The notes beneath the pieces were generated by a model. The model was not told the DNA's origin, did not search any database, and saw only the letters and a program-made list of their open reading frames with translations. The translations under genes and the position numbers were made by a program. A DNA stretch of 64,000 bases from positions 43,913,916 to 43,977,915 of the forward strand of contig NC_090245.1 of NCBI RefSeq assembly GCF_037325665.1, written 5' to 3'. Shown in pieces: positions 1 to 10,811 of this stretch (its first letter is position 1; each line of letters begins with the position of its first letter). The DNA comes from Littorina saxatilis. Taxonomy: Eukaryota; Mollusca; Gastropoda; Littorinimorpha; Littorinidae.

Positions 1-172
1 CGGGCCGCCTAGTGAAATAGACAAAAAGTGAGACTGAGGGGCAAACATGAGTTCCGGTATCCCGAACGTTTGGCTTTCAGGATAGCGGAATGAGGTGGTG
101 GGAATGGCAGATCGTGGAGACGTATGTAAAAAAAAACCCACCACACCACATTTTCGAGTAGGAGGTGGACAC

Positions 173-175
<3 letters not shown>

Positions 176-258
<83 letters not shown>

Positions 259-295
259 CAGAGAGACAGACAGACAGACAGAGACAGAGAGAGAA

Positions 296-330
<35 letters not shown>

Positions 331-385
331 GACAGAGACAGACAGACAGATAGACACACAGACAGACACACAGACAGACAGGCAG
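176..385. repeat. GA then GACA microsatellite
   Basis: A (GA)n tract of about 65 bp grades into (GACA)n mixed with GA and CACA units. Open frames here on both strands are low-complexity artefacts. Confidence 0.97.
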
Positions 386-982
386 ACAGACAGTGAGGCT
401 GGTAAGACGAGGTGGTGTGAACTTTACGGTAGTAATTAAAGGGGGAGGCGGAAGGTTCGGGGAAAGGGGCTCACACACAAACGTAATTTTTGCGAATTTA
501 AAAAAAAAGAAAAAAGAAGAAAAAAAGAAAAAAGAAGAAAAAAAAACCCTAAAAATCATTTCTAAATTGATTGTTCTCAGTCACAAACTTGGGCTCATCG
601 CCGCATGATCGCTATGACGTCACCGCTTTTAGTGGCCAAGGGGAATAACTTTCAAACAAGTGAATCCATTGACAAGAGCAGACGACATTGTGACAACAAG
701 AAGAAGAACGCTAGCAGCATCACCTGTCTTCTATCACACGACTGTCTCTCGGGCGATGTGGACACAACGAATCAGGGCTCGCGACTCGCTAAACACTGTC
801 AAAACAATGACAGTCTGTCTTTCGTGCTTGCTCGGCAAACTTCGGCAATCTTCGGTCAACTTGGAGTAACAGTGTCAGAAATGCTGGCACTTCCTGGATC
901 AGTGTTTGGTGGGTTTTATGTTTTCTCTCCCTTTATACAGTCCTGTGGAGATTCTAGGTGAGCTGTGCGATAAACATGTTGG
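386..982. other. No gene recognised
   Basis: This stretch holds an A-rich patch at 500-546 and otherwise unremarkable sequence. Short open frames lack splice context or recognisable motifs. Confidence 0.6.
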
Positions 983-984
983 TA

Positions 985-1641
985 TGGAAAGCCAAATCGG
1001 CCAACGACGCGCGCAATTACGGCCGGAATTCCGCGCGGACTTTCGAACTATTCTCGTCGTTGATAGGTCAGAAAGTCCGCGCAGATTGTTATTGTCCTGG
1101 CGGAACTACGGGCGTACTTTTTCTCTACTCACTAAAAGCATGGAATGGGAATTTAACGGACACGCATAATTATGTAATTGCCTTGAAATCAAGGGCGATC
1201 ACTCATATTCTTCAAAACGCGGGATTACAAATGGCAATGGATGTTGCGCTGTAAATGCAAGACGTGAATGCGATCATTGCCAATCGCAGAGATGTGAACG
1301 CTACACGCGCACGCAGTATGGCACAAAGGTAAGCACCACTGATTCAGGATAGATCTGAATTAAATATACATATGGACAATTCTGCTGCCTGAAATAGAGA
1401 AAATGTAAGTAAATCGATGTTGGTTCTTCGATCCGACTCTCTTCCGTTCCAACTTGTTCAATTTCTCTATCTAAAAGTCCGTGCGGAACGAGTGCCGAAA
1501 GTCCGCGTGGAGTTTGAGATAAAAGTCTGCGCGGAATTGCGCACGGACTTTCTCGGGCATTCTGGCCAATCACTGAACGACAAGAATAGCTCGAAAGTAC
1601 GCGCCGTAATTGCGCGCGTCGTTGGCCGATTTGGCTTTCCA
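985..1641. mobile_element. TA-flanked MITE with 38-bp terminal inverted repeats
   Basis: The first 38 bases (985-1022, starting TGGAAAGCC) recur as an exact reverse complement at 1604-1641. Imperfect homology continues inward for about 35 bp. TA dinucleotides flank both ends (983-984 and 1642-1643), as in Tc1/mariner-type insertions. Short subterminal copies of GAAAGTCCGCGC lie in both orientations and could be transposase-binding sites. No transposase frame is present, so it is non-autonomous. Confidence 0.88.
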
Positions 1642-1869
1642 TACGTTGGGTGCATGATGTTGCATGCATGGGGATGACATTGCAAGGCGAAATGTAGGGG
1701 AAGGGCTCCTAATATGGACCGGCTCCTAATATGGACCACCTCCGTTTCTGACAAACTAGCGGCGCTAGAGCGCTCAAAACAATTTCATTCGCTGTATTCA
1801 TCCTCTTTGGATAACTTGCACATGTCAAAACAGTTGCAGAAACACAAACCTCAAAACCGTTAGGCTTTT

Positions 1870-2732
1870 TATATTTAGTCAAGTTTTGACTAAATATTTT
1901 AACATCGAGGGGGAATCGAAACGAGGGTCGTGGTGTATGTGCGTGCGTGTGTGCGTGCGTGCGTGTGTGTGTGTGTGTGTGTGTGTAGAGCGATTCAGAC
2001 TAAACTACTGGACCGATCTTTATGAAATTTGACATGAGAGTTCCTGGGTATGAAATCCCCGAACGTTTTTTTCATTTTTTTGATAAATGTCTTTGATGAC
2101 GTCATATCCGGCTTTTCGTGAAAGTTGAGGCGGCACTGTCACGCCCTCATTTTTCAACCAAATTGGTTCAAATTTTGGTCAAGTAATCTTCGACGAAGCC
2201 CGGGGTTCGGTATTGCATTTCAGCTTGGTGGCTTAAAAATTAATTAATGACTTTGGTCATTAAAAATCGGAAAATTGTAAAAAAAAATAAAATTTTATAA
2301 AACGATCCAAATTTACGTTTATCTTATTCTCCATCATTTGCTGATTCCAAAAACATATAAATATGTTATATTTGGATTAAAAACAAGCTCTGAAAATTAA
2401 ATATATAAAAATTATTATCAAAATTAAATTGTCCAAATCAATTTAAAAACACTTTCATCTTATTCCTTGTCGGTTCCTGATTCCAAAAACATATAGATAT
2501 GATATGTTTGGATTAAAAACACGCTCAAAAAGTTAAAACAAAGAGAGGTACAGAAAAGCGTGCTATCCTTCTTAGCGCAACTACTACCCCGCTTTTCTTG
2601 TCAATTTCACTGCCTTTGCCATGAGCGGTGGCCTGACGATGCTACGAGTAAAATGGCATTGCGTTCAGTTTCATTCTGTGAGTTCGACAGCTACTTGACT
2701 AAATATTGTATTTTCGCCTTACGCGACTTGTT
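1870..2732 (+). mobile_element. Helentron-like repeat, copy 1
   Basis: Dispersed repeat of about 870 bp. One end carries a hairpin of 11-bp arms (TATTTAGTCAA) with a 3-nt loop, then a GT microsatellite at 1941-1985. The other end reads CGCCTTACGCGACTTGTT. A copy of CTTGACTAAATA lies about 27 bp inside that second end, complementary to the hairpin arm, so the terminal inverted repeats are asymmetric. That layout is known from Helentron/Helitron2 elements and their non-autonomous relatives. No Rep/helicase frame is present. The class is inferred; the repeat itself is certain. Confidence 0.8.
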
Positions 2733-2739
2733 CTCTTTT

Positions 2740-3596
2740 TACATTTAGTCAAGTTTTGACTAAATGTTTTAACGTAGAGGGGGGAATCGAGACGAGGGTC
2801 GTGGTGTATGTGCGTGTGTCTGTGTGTGTGTGTGGAGAGCGATTCAGACTAAACTACTGGACCGATCTTTATGAAATTTGACATGAGAGTTCCTGGGTAT
2901 GAAATCCCCGAACGTTTTTTTCATTTTTTTGATAAATGTCTTTGATGACGTCATATCCGGCTTTTCGTGAAAGTTGAGGCGGCACTGTCACGCCCTCATT
3001 TTTCAACCAAATTGGTTCAAATTTTGGTCAAGTAATCTTCGACGAAGCCCGGACTTCGGTATTGCATTTCAGCTTGGTGGCTTAAAAATTAATTAATGAC
3101 TTTGGTCATTAAAAATCGTAAAATTGTTAAAAAAATTAAAAATTTATTTAACGATCCAAATTTACGTTCATCTTATTCTCCATCATTTTCTCATTCCAAA
3201 AACATATAAATATGTTATATTTGGATTAAAAACAAGCTCTGAAAATTAAATATATAAAAATTATTATCAAAATTAAATTGTCCAAATCAATTTAAAAACA
3301 CTTTCATCTTATTTTTTGTCGGTTCCTGATTCCAAAAACATATAGATATGATATGTTTGGATTAAAAACACGCTCAGAAAGTTAAAACAAAGAGAGGTAC
3401 AGAAAAGCGTGCTATCCTTCTTAGCGCAACTACTACCCCGCTCTTCTTGTCAATTTCACTGCCTTTGCCATGAGCGGCGGACTGACGATGATACGAGTAT
3501 ACGGTCTAGCTGAAAAATGACATTGCGTTCAGTTTCATTCTGTGAGTTCGACAGCTACTTGACTAAATGTTGTATTTTCGCCTTACGCGACTTGTT
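2740..3596 (+). mobile_element. Helentron-like repeat, copy 2 (head-to-tail with copy 1)
   Basis: Near-identical to the copy ending 8 bp upstream, with the same terminal hairpin and CGCGACTTGTT end. The two copies differ by scattered substitutions and by microsatellite length. Confidence 0.85.
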
Positions 3597-4490
3597 TTTC
3601 ACTTTTGGCAGCGTTCACTCTAAATTTGCCGCCTAAAACGGACTCGTTTCTGTCCACAGCCAAAGCTTTTATCGCACAAAACGTGCTATATATGACAGCT
3701 AAGACTGTATTTGTTACATTTTAGCAGTGTTGACCCCGAGTTTCTACTGCACACAAAAAATAATAGCAAAATCTCAAAGTATGTGTGAGTCCCCTAATAT
3801 GGACCACCTTCAACAAATCGAAGAAAATAAAAGCTAAAGGCTATTTTCATTAATTCATTAATAAGCTTGCTGACAATAACCTACAACTAGCCCTCGAGAT
3901 ATCAAAAATATATAACAAATAGTCTTCTTTTCGTGGAAGTTGATAATTTCACTTATTTTCACTATTTTTTTGATAAGCTTCTTTAGTTTCCTGATGTGCT
4001 TCAAATAATGCTCTCATCAACGCAAAACAGATAAATCTAAAGCATATTTTAATTAGTCTGACTTGCACACTAAGTTGTATCATGTTATTTTGAAGTATAT
4101 GGGTCTTTTTACAGTGATTCGTGAAGGCCTCTACACTGGTCCATATTTAGGCGCCCAGGCTCCTAATATGGACCATTTGTGATTTTTTTTCTTTATTAAA
4201 TTTTTGCTGAATGTCTGTCAAAGCTATTTTACTCTAATTAAGCATAACGGTTAACCTAAGAGAGAAGGATTATCAAACACAAAATGAAACTTCTTCGCAA
4301 GAAAACAAGCTAAGTTATCAGCATGAAACAAAAAGCGGTCCATATTAGGAGCCCTTCCCCTACGTCAGTCAAGTAGTGGAGAATTTTTGTAAGACTGTCG
4401 GATTTTTTTCTTTCGGACACCTGCAGATAATGTGCATACACCAGAGAAGAACGTCTTCGTTCATTCCTCCTTCCCGACTGGCTTCCCCTA

Positions 4491-4547
4491 ACCCCCCCCC
4501 CCCCCCCCCCCCCCCCCCTCAACATCTCGTTGTAAGCCTCTGGTCCA

Positions 4548-4598
<51 letters not shown>

Positions 4599-4775
4599 AA
4601 TAGCTCAAACAAAAACGAGACGTAGCCATTCACACACGCTGACATGCATGCACGTAAACCAACACCGAAACAATGGTATACACTCACGCAAAATGTTCGC
4701 CAGTGTGTGTGTGTGTGTATCATAGTGTGTGTGTGTGTGTGTGTGTGTATCATAGTGTGTGTGTGTGTGTGTGCT
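4491..4775. repeat. Poly-C, CT and GT tracts
   Basis: Poly-C at 4491-4518, (CT)n at 4549-4595 and two (GT)n blocks at 4704-4774 separated by ATCATAGTG. Confidence 0.95.
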
Positions 4776-4869
4776 TTTATGTATTTATCTTTTTGTTTGC
4801 TTGTTTGTTTGTATGTTTGTTTAGAAACAAAATTGGGGAAACGTTAATAAATACATTATTTCCCTTGTG

Positions 4870-6152
4870 AGCCATATCAGTCCAGACGTTCACACGGCCG
4901 AGAAAGAACGTTTGTACACATACCGAAATTCAACAACTGCATGTTGTTTAAAACGAGAACTGTTTGTTAAGTGATTTAACATCTGACATCTGTGTTGAAG
5001 GCATGGCTTGATAACAATCAAGTCGATAATAATGGTAATTCTGTTTCCGGTTTGTTGTGGAACAACAAAGATATAATTTGTCAAGGAAACCCACTCTTTT
5101 TTGCGGATTGGATTAAAAGTGGTATAATGTATGTGAGCGATGTGTGTGAGAATGGACGTTTTTCTACCTATGAAGAAGTGTGTGAAAGAACTGGCTACAC
5201 TGCAAATAGATTGCTTGAGTACAATGTTGTTCGAATAGCTGTACATCTCCTTTTAAGAAATGTCGATATAAACGATGTAAATTGTTCAGTCTGTGACATT
5301 CCGACCTTCTGTGGGAAAAAAGTTAAATCAGTAAAAGAAATTCGAAAGATTCTGGTAGGAAAACAATACAGCCAACCCTGTTCAGAAGGATTTTGGAGAA
5401 GAAAATTAGGATTTGAAATTGACGAAAAGAATTGGAACTTAGCAGCCACTGTCACTAGTGAAGTTCGATTACGTGTACTGCATTGGAAAATATTGCAAAA
5501 CATTTATCCAACTAATATTTCATTGTGTAAAATGAAAGTGAAGGCTGATAAAAACTGTACATATTGTAAGGATGAACTTGATGTATTGGAGCATTTTTTC
5601 TTTGAGTGCCCAACAGTGCTCAGGTTTTGGAAATATATTGAAATGTACATTTTAGTAAACATTGGTGAAAGAATTAGGTTGAATGTTACAGATGTGCTTT
5701 TTGGTATAAAAAGTAACAGCAAAAATATGAAGAAGATTAATCACATTATTTTAATCGCAAAGATGTGCGTAAGCATTTTTAAAAAAACCGATTCACGATT
5801 AACACTGGAAATTATTTTTGGAAATCATGTTGTTTTGAGATTTCGTTAGTCTGAAGTTTTATTAATTAAAAACAAATTATTGTTTATTTTCTTTGATATA
5901 ATGTAAAGACAGCCATACATTATGATGCGAATATTGTTTTAAAAAAAAGATCAATATATGATGACATATGATCATTTTGATGCTACACATGTTGACACGT
6001 ATATTTTTTTCACGTATGACTATTTTTAGTCCTTTTGTATAATGTACAAGTTTTTCTGAACCGCATGTAAATGAGAGAGTATGTGTGCAAACAGAAAATA
6101 CAGTTACCATGTTTGTTATCTTGTGTTTTATTAATTGAATAAAAAAAAAAAA
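4870..6152 (+). mobile_element. 5'-truncated LINE (non-LTR retrotransposon) fragment
   Basis: A 3' fragment of a non-LTR retrotransposon: the end of its reverse-transcriptase ORF, then about 290 bp of AT-rich 3' sequence ending in poly-A at 6139-6152. The 5' limit is approximate. Endonuclease and RT core are absent, which fits the usual 5' truncation. The residual protein resembles L1/Tx1-type elements, but the clade is not certain. Confidence 0.75.
4980..5849 (+). pseudogene. C-terminal part of LINE reverse transcriptase ORF, zinc-binding type
   Basis: Open for about 290 codons with no natural ATG at its left end, so it is a truncated frame. The N-terminal third contains NPLFFADWIKSGI, typical of the region after the RT thumb. 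The C-terminal third has LHWKILQNIYPT followed by CTYCKDELDVLEHFFFECP, a zf-RVT-like Cys/His motif found at the end of many LINE ORF2 proteins. No stop interrupts this part, suggesting a fairly young insertion. A host function is unlikely. Confidence 0.75.
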
Positions 6153-6966
6153 ACTCTTCTGTTGTACATGCGAGGTTTTAATGGACCAAATGCGAATGGT
6201 TTTATATACATGTGTGTGTAATCTGCTTTATTTGCTGAAGTTTTCATGACGATTACATAAAAATAGTCAGTAGCCAAAAAAAAAAAAAAAAAAAAAAAAA
6301 ACATCTGACACCTAATCAAGCCTGACACAAAGATCAAATTCTCAATGACAATGTAGGTTAGGTGTAGCGTTTTGTCAGTGAAAAGAATGACGATCTTTTT
6401 CTGATGTGTAAAACTTGAGCTGTTTGATCCAAGGGAAGCAATCCGTACGGAGCGCTGCAGTTCTAAGAATCTCCACGAGTATAGGTCCAATTCATTCTTC
6501 TTACTCGGCGTGACGTTATCAAATGGATCGGCTAGCTTTGGCCCTAAGGGGCACAACTCCGCTCATACTCTCTTCGCGCCGCCATATTGGATGCCGTCTT
6601 TGTTAGTTTTCTTCATTGCACTCTTGTTCTTTTTGCGTATTTCACTGTGTATGCAGACAAAATGAAGAAAACTGTGCATGCATGAGTCCAAAGGGGATCT
6701 GCCTTTTTAACACAACAGCACAACATAAAAAGTAAAGCAAGAATACATTATTATATTCATTTATTTATTCTTTATCTCAAATTACCATGCAGACAGTGCA
6801 CCAAAATTCACAAGATAAAGCTCTCAAGACAGGCAAATGAGGTACAATGCGGCTCAGGTAACTACTGCAAAGTATAATTTTCAAAGCATCCTATCACAGT
6901 GTTCACTCTAAAGGCACAACCGATGGACAATTGTTGATTAGCGCACTGCACACAGCAAAAAATAAC
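6153..6966. other. No gene recognised; A24 tract and promoter-like motif
   Basis: Contains an A-run at 6278-6301 and a YY1-like GCCGCCATATTGG at 6578-6590. TTTATT at 6756-6770 would be polyadenylation signals for a minus-strand transcript coming from the THAP exon. Confidence 0.5.
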
Positions 6967-7089
6967 CAGTTTATATAATCGTCTTCTCCGCTCAGTAACT
7001 TCCTTCCAGTTGTCACCCTGATGGTAAACAACTTTAGGGATCCTAAAGTGTGCCTGCTGACTGCAGTTTTTGGCCACACAACGTGTCAT
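6967..7089 (-). CDS. THAP-type zinc finger, first coding exon
   Basis: The minus strand from ATG at 7089 encodes 41 residues beginning MTRCVAKNC. The Cys4-x4-Cys9 spacing, then FRIPKVVYHQGDN and the basic run ERRRRLYK, match the start of C2CH THAP domains, which bind DNA. The reading then meets GTTATT at 6966, a plausible phase-0 splice donor. The second half of the domain (Cys-x2-His and AVPTIF box) is not visible, so the gene is either continued by an unseen exon or is a fragment. If unspliced, the frame ends at 6862. The upstream sequence carries an ATGGCGGC motif typical of core promoters. Confidence 0.5.
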
Positions 7090-7150
7090 TTTCACTTTTG
7101 TCGAGTCGCCACCCAACGCTCAAGCACTGTCAGAGATCGTGCAAGGCATC

Positions 7151-7164
7151 CAACATGGCGGCGG
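7151..7164 (-). promoter_or_regulatory. YY1-like initiator motif upstream of THAP exon
   Basis: Read on the minus strand this is GCCGCCATGTTG, matching the YY1/initiator consensus (AANATGGCGGC). It lies about 60 bp upstream of the THAP start codon. A near-identical motif in inverted orientation lies at 6578-6590. Confidence 0.4.
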
Positions 7165-8053
7165 ATGACCAATTCCAGAGAGTTACGACCCGTGATTCTC
7201 ATACCGCGCGCGCCGAGTAGAAATGCTGTTGTTAACTTGAGTTTCTGCAATGGGCCTATAGCACCTTGACATTTCTACTCATCGGATTACTCATAACAAC
7301 GGTGTCTGATGGTTTATATTGTTTTGCAATGATAAAGCTTCTTGATTCATGGGAAGAGCGCTGCAGTTCTCAGACCTCAGCCCCTTGATACTTCTCCCTT
7401 TCTTGGGGAGCGCACAGGTGTTCGACTGTTTATTTACATTTAGTCAAGTTTTGACTAAATGTTTTAACATAGAGGGGGAATCGAAACGAGGGTCGTGGTG
7501 TTTGTGTGTCTGTGTGTGTGTAGAGCGATTCAGACTAAACTACTGGACCGATCTTTATGAAATTTGACATGAGAGTTCCTGGGTATGATATCCCCGGACG
7601 TTTTTTTTTCATTTTTTCAATAAATACCTTTGATGACGTCATATCCGGCTTTTTGTAAAAGTTGAGGCGGCACTGTCACACCTTCATTTTTATATCAAAT
7701 TGATTGAAATTTTGGCAAAGCAATCTTCGACGAAGGCCGGACTTTGGTATTGCATTTCAGCTTGGTGGCTTAAATAATAGTTAATGAGTTTGGTCATTAA
7801 AAATCGGAAACTTGTAATTAAAATTATGTTTTTATTAATCGATCCAAAAACAATTTCATCTTACTCTGCGTCATTTTCTGATTCCAAAAACATATACATA
7901 TGTTATATTTGGATTACAAACAAGCTCTGAAAATTAAAAATATGAAAATTATGATTAAAATTAATTTTCCGAAATCGATTTAAAAACAATTTCATCTTAT
8001 TCCTTGTCGGTTCCTGATTCCACAAACATATAGATATGATATGTTTGGATTAA

Positions 8054-8768
8054 CAAGAAGAGCAAACGCTCGATCGAGTCACTTTCGCAGTTCTGAATAT
8101 TATATGAGGCATCAGATGGACAGGAAGAAATTGCTATTCACAACACAATGAGTCACGTTCACATAAAATTTGAGCCCGGTCACTTTTATAGTTTCCGAGA
8201 AAAGCCCAACGTTAAGTTGTGTGTTGCCGAACAGAAAAGGCTAGTTATCTCCCTTGTTTTTCTGATAACGTTCGTAAAAGGCTACAGATGTAAATACTTT
8301 GATGTAAAGAATAATCCTACAAAGTTTCAATCACATCCGATGAACTTTGTCAAAGATATAAAATGTCTAATTTTTCCTTTGACGCTGACCTGTGACCTTG
8401 AAAAAGGTCAAAGGTCAACGAAACCATCGTTAAAGTGTAGAGGTCATTGGAGGTCACGACTAAACAAAATATGAGCCCGATCGCTTTGATAGTTTCCGAG
8501 AAAAGTTTGTCAAAGATATAAAATGTCTAATTTTTCCTTTGACGCTGACCTGTGACCTTGAAAAAGGTCAAAGGTCAACGAAACCATCGTTAAAGTGTAG
8601 AGGTCATTGGAGGTCACGACTAAACAAAATATGAGCCCGATCGCTTTGATAGTTTCCGAGAAAAGTCCAACGTTAAGGTGGTGTCTACGGACGGCCGGCC
8701 GGACGGCCGGCCGGCCGGACAGACTAACACTGACCGATTACATAGAGTCACTTTTTCTCAAGTGACTC
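8054..8768. mobile_element. Element nested in Helentron-like copy 3
   Basis: The insertion begins CAAGAAGAGCAAACGCTC and ends CTCAAGTGACTC. GAGTCACTTT occurs near both ends, and the right end is a short hairpin (AGTCACTT with AAGTGACT). Its interior holds a GC-rich CCGGCCGGCCGG patch at 8691-8718 and an exact 160-bp tandem duplication. The class is not recognised. Confidence 0.65.
8346..8665. repeat. Exact 160-bp tandem duplication
   Basis: 8346-8505 and 8506-8665 are identical by eye over 160 bp. Each unit carries repeated AAGGTCA-type half-sites (AAAAAGGTCAAAGGTCAACG). Perfect identity implies a recent duplication or an assembly artefact. Confidence 0.9.
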
Positions 8769-9026
8769 AAAAACACGGTCAGAAAGTTACAACGAAGAGA
8801 GGTACAGAAAAGCGTGCTATGCAGCACAGCGCGACCACTACCGTACTATTCTGCATGGCTTGTCGATTTCACTGCCTTTGCCACGAGCGGCGGACTGACG
8901 AAACTAGGAGTATATGTGGTCTTGGTGAATAAAGCAGTGCGTTCAGTTTCATTCTGTGAGTTCGACAGCTTGACTAAATGTTATTTCGCCTTACGCGACT
9001 TGTTCTTTCTTTTCTTCTCAAGTTTG

Positions 9027-9048
9027 TCAGTGTGTGTGTGTGTGCGTT

Positions 9049-9084
<36 letters not shown>

Positions 9085-9129
9085 AACTTGCTGGCTTGTG
9101 ATTGCATAATAATAATAATAATAATAATG
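9027..9129. repeat. GT and AAT microsatellites
   Basis: (GT)n at 9027-9080 and (AAT)n at 9107-9129. Confidence 0.95.
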
Positions 9130-9379
9130 ATTACTTAAAAAGCGTAAACCTCGTGGTGACAAGCCCAGAGCGCTTTACACTTACATAATCATAATACAAA
9201 CAAGGAAAGAGAACTAAATCCGAATAAATTCAAACATGGTCACACACACCCACACACGCACGCATGGATACAGTGTTGAAATAAAACTGCTAATACAATT
9301 CGTAATATATACTAAAGCAGCTTGTGCCCGCAAGATCTTCCTTGGAAGTAAGTGAGAAAAATCTCAGTATCGCCATGTG

Positions 9380-10567
9380 CAGGGTGACCGCAAAAAATGC
9401 AACCCACACAAATATTAATAACTTCTACATCTGTTGACCGAATCACTTCATATTTGGGGGAACTAAAATTTAAGCCTATGCATGACCCTTTCACAAAGTG
9501 ACCATTTTATAGATTAAAACGGAGATCAACTCAACAGTACGAGGTTTGATTTTGAGCGGAATGCAAACTTACCCGATTTAAGCCCTAAAGAGTGTTACCT
9601 TTGGGGTAAATCGAATGAAATAGTATACTTTAATCAACCATAGACAATCAGTGACTTGGATACAGCAATTAAAGGCAGGATCAGGGTATTTCCCATGGAT
9701 TTTTGTTTGTTTGTTTGCTTAACGCCCAGCCGACCACGAAGGGCCATATCAGGGCGGTGCTGCTTTGACATATAACGTGCGCCACACACAAGACAGAAGT
9801 CGCAGCACAGGCTTCATGTCTCACCCAGTCACATTATTCTGACACCGGACCAACCAGTCCTAGCACTAATCCCATAATGCCAGACGCCAGGCGGAGCAGC
9901 CACTAGATTGCCAATTTTAAAGTCTTAGGTATGACCCGGCCGAGGTTCGAACCCACGACCTCCCGATCACAGGGCGGACGCCTTACCACTAGGCCACCGT
10001 GCCGGTTTTCCCATGGATGAATGCGTTCATGTCATAGATGAATTTTGCGCGACATTATGCAAGTGCGACTTTACAATCAAGGGGTTCATTTTGAGATTAG
10101 CAAGTATTTTCAAAGTTGTTGTGCAGGAACTTCACTTGTCCATGACCATTCTACAAAGTTTCGAGTCTAGGTAAAATGGTCCGACATTTACCTTTTCTCC
10201 AAAATTGTCAATGGATAGAAAGCTTTCCTGTCTAGGGATTGCCCCGACTGATGATCTAAGGGGTGAAGGGGGTGTTTGTGTATACTCAGACATTCAGATA
10301 ATCCAAAAGGTAAAAGTCTAGAGGGTTTAAATTAGGTAAGTATTGTTACCGCTCGATGTCAATGTCGTTCTGTTGAGTCAATCGTCGAATTTGGAAACGT
10401 TTTTTGAAACTACACAAATTTCAGACTATTTAATCAACAACATTGCCACTCAGGGGACGGGCCATGCATAGGCTGAAGTTTGTGTCCCCCAAATATAAAA
10501 TGATTCGGTCAGCAGATGTAGAAGTTATTAAAATTTGTAAGGGTTGCTTTTACTTTTGGTCACCCTG
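9380..10567. mobile_element. Foldback element with transposase-derived arms
   Basis: Ends read CAGGGTGACC and GGTCACCCTG. The left half and the reverse complement of the right half are homologous over roughly 430 bp, meeting near 10140. Each arm keeps the remains of a DDE transposase C-terminus: DLSPKECYLWG with DLDTAIKGRIRVFP on the left, and related text on the minus strand of the right arm. It therefore looks like two inverted fragments of one Tc1/mariner-like element. A SINE interrupts the left arm. A second member lies at 41094-42067. Confidence 0.8.
9701..10006 (-). mobile_element. tRNA-derived SINE, family B, with 12-bp target duplication
   Basis: The tRNA-like head is at the right end on the minus strand (A box GTGGCCTAGTGGTAAG, B box GGTTCGAACC). 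The tail at the left is (CAAA)n. TTTCCCATGGAT directly flanks both sides (9689-9700 and 10007-10018), a clear target-site duplication proving insertion into the foldback element. Confidence 0.93.
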
Positions 10568-10636
10568 TAGTTGTTAATCTTGTTCCAGTCAGAATTGTAC
10601 AGCAAATGACACAAGAATGTTACCCAGAATTGCCCT

Positions 10637-10811
10637 CAAGGGCTGAGGTGCACGAAGTGAAACTTGGTCCCACCCAACTGAGGTGTACAAAGCCCTGGCG
10701 CCAGATTGGTTGAAATTGAGATTGCTGTGATTTCAAACAATCAAAACTCGTGGCTGGTTCCCACCCAGCAGTTGGATGGGACCCAGTTTTGCTTTGTGCA
10801 CTTCAGCCCTG
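10637..10811. mobile_element. Short MITE with ~45-bp inverted ends
   Basis: Starts CAAGGGCTGAGGTGCAC and ends GTGCACTTCAGCCCTG. The arms continue complementary for about 45 bp over a 175-bp element. No coding content; no convincing target duplication. Confidence 0.75.

Larger units (their letters stand above)
1697..4360. mobile_element. TIR element hosting two nested repeats
   Basis: The ends form perfect inverted repeats (left 1697-1721, right 4336-4360, starting GGGGAAGGGCTCC), flanked by TA at 1695-1696 and 4361-4362. The motif CCTAATATGGACC recurs near both ends (around 1708, 1726, 3793 and 4155), giving subterminal repeats. About 1.7 kb of the interior is two later Helentron-like insertions; without them the element is about 0.9 kb. 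No coding capacity was seen. Confidence 0.85.
7435..9004 (+). mobile_element. Helentron-like repeat, copy 3, interrupted
   Basis: The left part (7435-8053) and right part (about 8769-9004) together make one copy, with terminal hairpin at 7435-7462 and CGCGACTTGTT end. It is split by a later insertion and is more diverged than copies 1 and 2. Confidence 0.85.

Noticed and set aside
95-439. Long Arg/Glu or Leu/Ser open frames in the GA/GACA repeat
   Set aside because: Simple-sequence artefact with no splice or domain support; the same applies to CTT, CAA, CT, CA and GT tracts elsewhere.
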